Below are positions 5,250 through 6,762 of a stretch of 6,762 nucleotides of DNA, one piece after another (within the stretch, counting starts at the first letter, position 1; each line of letters starts with the position of its first letter). Made by a program: the position numbers and the translations under genes. Origin of the DNA: Anaerolineales bacterium (GTDB lineage: Bacteria; Chloroflexota; Anaerolineae; Promineifilales; Promineifilaceae); the NCBI GenBank assembly GCA_020432595.1, contig JAGQGA010000300.1, positions 1 through 6,762 on the forward strand, written 5' to 3'. The notes below the pieces were generated by a model that saw only the letters and a program-made list of their open reading frames with translations, had not been told where the DNA came from and did not search any database.

Positions 5250-6762
5250 CTACCGCACCACCGGCAAAAAAAGGTAATACACCCGTTCACCGGCAGGCAG
5301 CGGCAGCTTGGTCAGGTAAATATCATAATCACCGCTGGGCGTTTGGCTAAAACTGCCGGCCGTCAGGGGAAAATCAGCCGAGCGGGTGTCACCAGCCAGG
5401 AAAGCGTGGTTGTGGGCAATAGCAACTGCCCCACCCCGATCTTCGGCACTACCACCCAAGTAGCTGGCATAGGTAATGGGCTGCGGGTTATCGGGGCTGA
5501 TTTGCAACAGAAAGCCATCGGCACTGCCATTGGCGGTGCGGTCATAACCAGCAACGGCCGTTTCCTCCACCCACCCCGCCGACCACGTTTCACCCGTCAG
5601 CCAAAAACGGTCGTTTTCCGCCGCCACCCCATTCGCCCAATCATCCCCCTCTCCCCCCGCCAGCATCGCAAACGGCAAGGTCGTGCCATCCGGCGCAAGC
5701 TGCACCAAAAAGATGTCGCTGCCGCCCTGATAAACGGCCGTTGTCGTCACCGGGAAATCAGCCGAGCGAGTGTAGCCAACGACCGTCGCGGTACCATCAG
5801 CCGCTACTTCCAGTCCCGTTGGGCGGTCTTCGCTGCTGCCGCCCACGTAGGTGCCATAGCCCAGCGACAAATCGGGCATAAGCTGAAGCACAAAGGCATC
5901 AAAATTACCGCCATACTCAGGGTTATAGCTGTTAGACTTGGTGGGAAAATCAGCCGAATTTGTCCAGCCGGTTACGTACAGTCGCCCGGCTTCGTCCAGT
6001 ACCAGTCCTCGGCTCTCCTCCTGGCCACTGCCACCCACCAAGGTCGCCTGCTCCAACTGCGTCCCACTACTGTCAAAAGTCGCTACAAACAGGTCGCGCA
6101 GCCCGTGGTGTTGGCTCCCGTCGCTCACGGGAAAATCGGTTGACCAAGTACCGCCAGTGACGTAGATTTGGCCGCTGGGGGATAGAGAAACGGCCGTTGC
6201 CAAATCCCAATCCGTCCCGCCCAAAAAAGTGCAAAATTCCAGCCCGCTGCCGTCCGGCCTTACCTTTAGCAAAAAGGCATCGCCGTTGTCATTGTAGCTG
6301 GTGTCATACCCCGGCGCCGTGCCAAAAATGGTGCAAAAATCGGCCGAACGGGTGTGGCCGACCACATAGGCCGCCCCTTCGGCATCAACGGCCATGTCAA
6401 ACGCCTCGTCAATGTCGCTGGCGTTGGTGGCATAAAACCAAAACAAGTAATCCAGCGCGGAACCATCGGCACTGAGGCGAGCCACGTAGACATCAATGCC
6501 GTGCGAAATTCCATGAGAAGCTGCACACCATTGCCCCAATCCGCGTTCGTTCGCGTTCGTCCGCGTCCCATTTTGGCACCAACTGGTGGCTTGCCCCGCT
6601 GGGAACATGGTAGATTGGGTGCGGCCGGTGATGTAAAAACGGCCGTTTTCATCCACCGCCGCCGCCACCGCCTCATCTGCCAATTCCCCACCCAGCAGCG
6701 TGCTATACGCTAGTCCTTCATCAAACGCTTTAACAACTACCGAAAGCAGCAAAAACAAAAAA
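5250..6762 (-). CDS. Secreted SBBP beta-propeller repeat protein, N-terminus beyond window
   Basis: The frame is open to the window edge, so the true start lies outside; a TTG at 6758 is not a supported start. The visible 503 codons hold seven SBBP-type repeats (Pfam SBBP family) starting near visible residues 16, 102, 173, 235, 298, 361 and 428. Each follows the pattern YxTxLGGsxeD...vDexGxxYvtGxTxSaDFP...DxFlxxl.pdG. Seven units would suit a closed propeller. The first visible residues (FLLLSVVVKA) are hydrophobic and could end a signal peptide or be a variant repeat end. The protein finishes GERVYYLFLPVVR, a tail type seen on many secreted Chloroflexota proteins. Repeat 1 carries an unusual insertion (about 54-87) partly made by a 10-bp tandem repeat. 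Function unknown; an extracellular structural or adhesive role is inference. It ends in TAG at 5250-5252. Confidence 0.88.
   Translation of the reverse strand, partial: FLFLLLSVVVKAFDEGLAYSTLLGGELADEAVAAAVDENGRFYITGRTQSTMFPAGQATSWCQNGTRTNANERGLGQWCAASHGISHGIDVYVARLSADGSALDYLFWFYATNASDIDEAFDMAVDAEGAAYVVGHTRSADFCTIFGTAPGYDTSYNDNGDAFLLKVRPDGSGLEFCTFLGGTDWDLATAVSLSPSGQIYVTGGTWSTDFPVSDGSQHHGLRDLFVATFDSSGTQLEQATLVGGSGQEESRGLVLDEAGRLYVTGWTNSADFPTKSNSYNPEYGGNFDAFVLQLMPDLSLGYGTYVGGSSEDRPTGLEVAADGTATVVGYTRSADFPVTTTAVYQGGSDIFLVQLAPDGTTLPFAMLAGGEGDDWANGVAAENDRFWLTGETWSAGWVEETAVAGYDRTANGSADGFLLQISPDNPQPITYASYLGGSAEDRGGAVAIAHNHAFLAGDTRSADFPLTAGSFSQTPSGDYDIYLTKLPLPAGERVYYLFLPVVR
6541..6567. repeat. 10-bp tandem repeat inside the SBBP gene
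   Basis: Units CCGCGTTCGT, TCGCGTTCGT and a partial CCGCGTC stand in tandem. They code TRTNANERG on the minus strand, which does not fit the SBBP pattern. Words of this CCGCGTTCGT type are common intergenic repeats in some environmental genomes, so this looks like repeat DNA captured in frame. Confidence 0.65.

Noticed and set aside
5187..6143. 318-codon plus-strand frame opposite the SBBP gene
   Set aside because: Shadow of the GC-rich SBBP coding strand; no recognisable domains or RBS, while the minus frame has clear repeats.

Overview
The window looks like a piece of a Chloroflexota genome, probably Anaerolineae or Caldilineae type; this is inference. The clues are a secreted SBBP beta-propeller protein ending in a 'LPVVR' tail, intergenic inverted repeats of the 'GGAGATTGG' kind, and the general composition. 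All six supported genes lie on the minus strand, so the text reads from high to low coordinates. No RNA gene, CRISPR array or insertion sequence was seen.

Right part (5250-6762): the C-terminal two thirds or more of a secreted protein with seven SBBP repeats. Middle part (3986-5109): a two-gene unit behind a good sigma70-like promoter. It encodes a peroxiredoxin and an AhpD-like (carboxymuconolactone decarboxylase family) protein. Both genes look broken by an in-frame TGA in ordinary ORF calls. In each, the TGA falls exactly on a catalytic cysteine position and the frame continues with perfect family similarity. Both are best read as selenoproteins: Prx with T-G-G-Sec49, and AhpD with C79-H-Y-Sec82. 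The AhpD TGA is followed by a hairpin with GGUCU at the same codon distance as in the E. coli fdhF SECIS. The Prx has no cysteine at all, so it needs an outside reductant, and the adjacent AhpD-like CxxU protein is the obvious candidate. This would be a selenium version of the mycobacterial AhpC-AhpD couple.

Left part (1-3818): a branched-chain amino acid type (HAAT) ABC importer in the order substrate-binding lipoprotein, LivH permease, LivM permease (cut by the window edge). The ATPases LivG and LivF presumably follow outside. The binding protein is unusual: two complete Peripla_BP_6 (LivJ-like) domains in tandem, colinear at an offset of 367 residues.

At the DNA level, the perfect palindrome AACGGCCGTT occurs eight times in 6.8 kb, in coding and non-coding DNA and in two reading frames. 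It resembles the HIP1 palindrome of cyanobacteria. Long imperfect hairpins sit in the two mid-operon gaps (livJ-livH and prx-ahpD).
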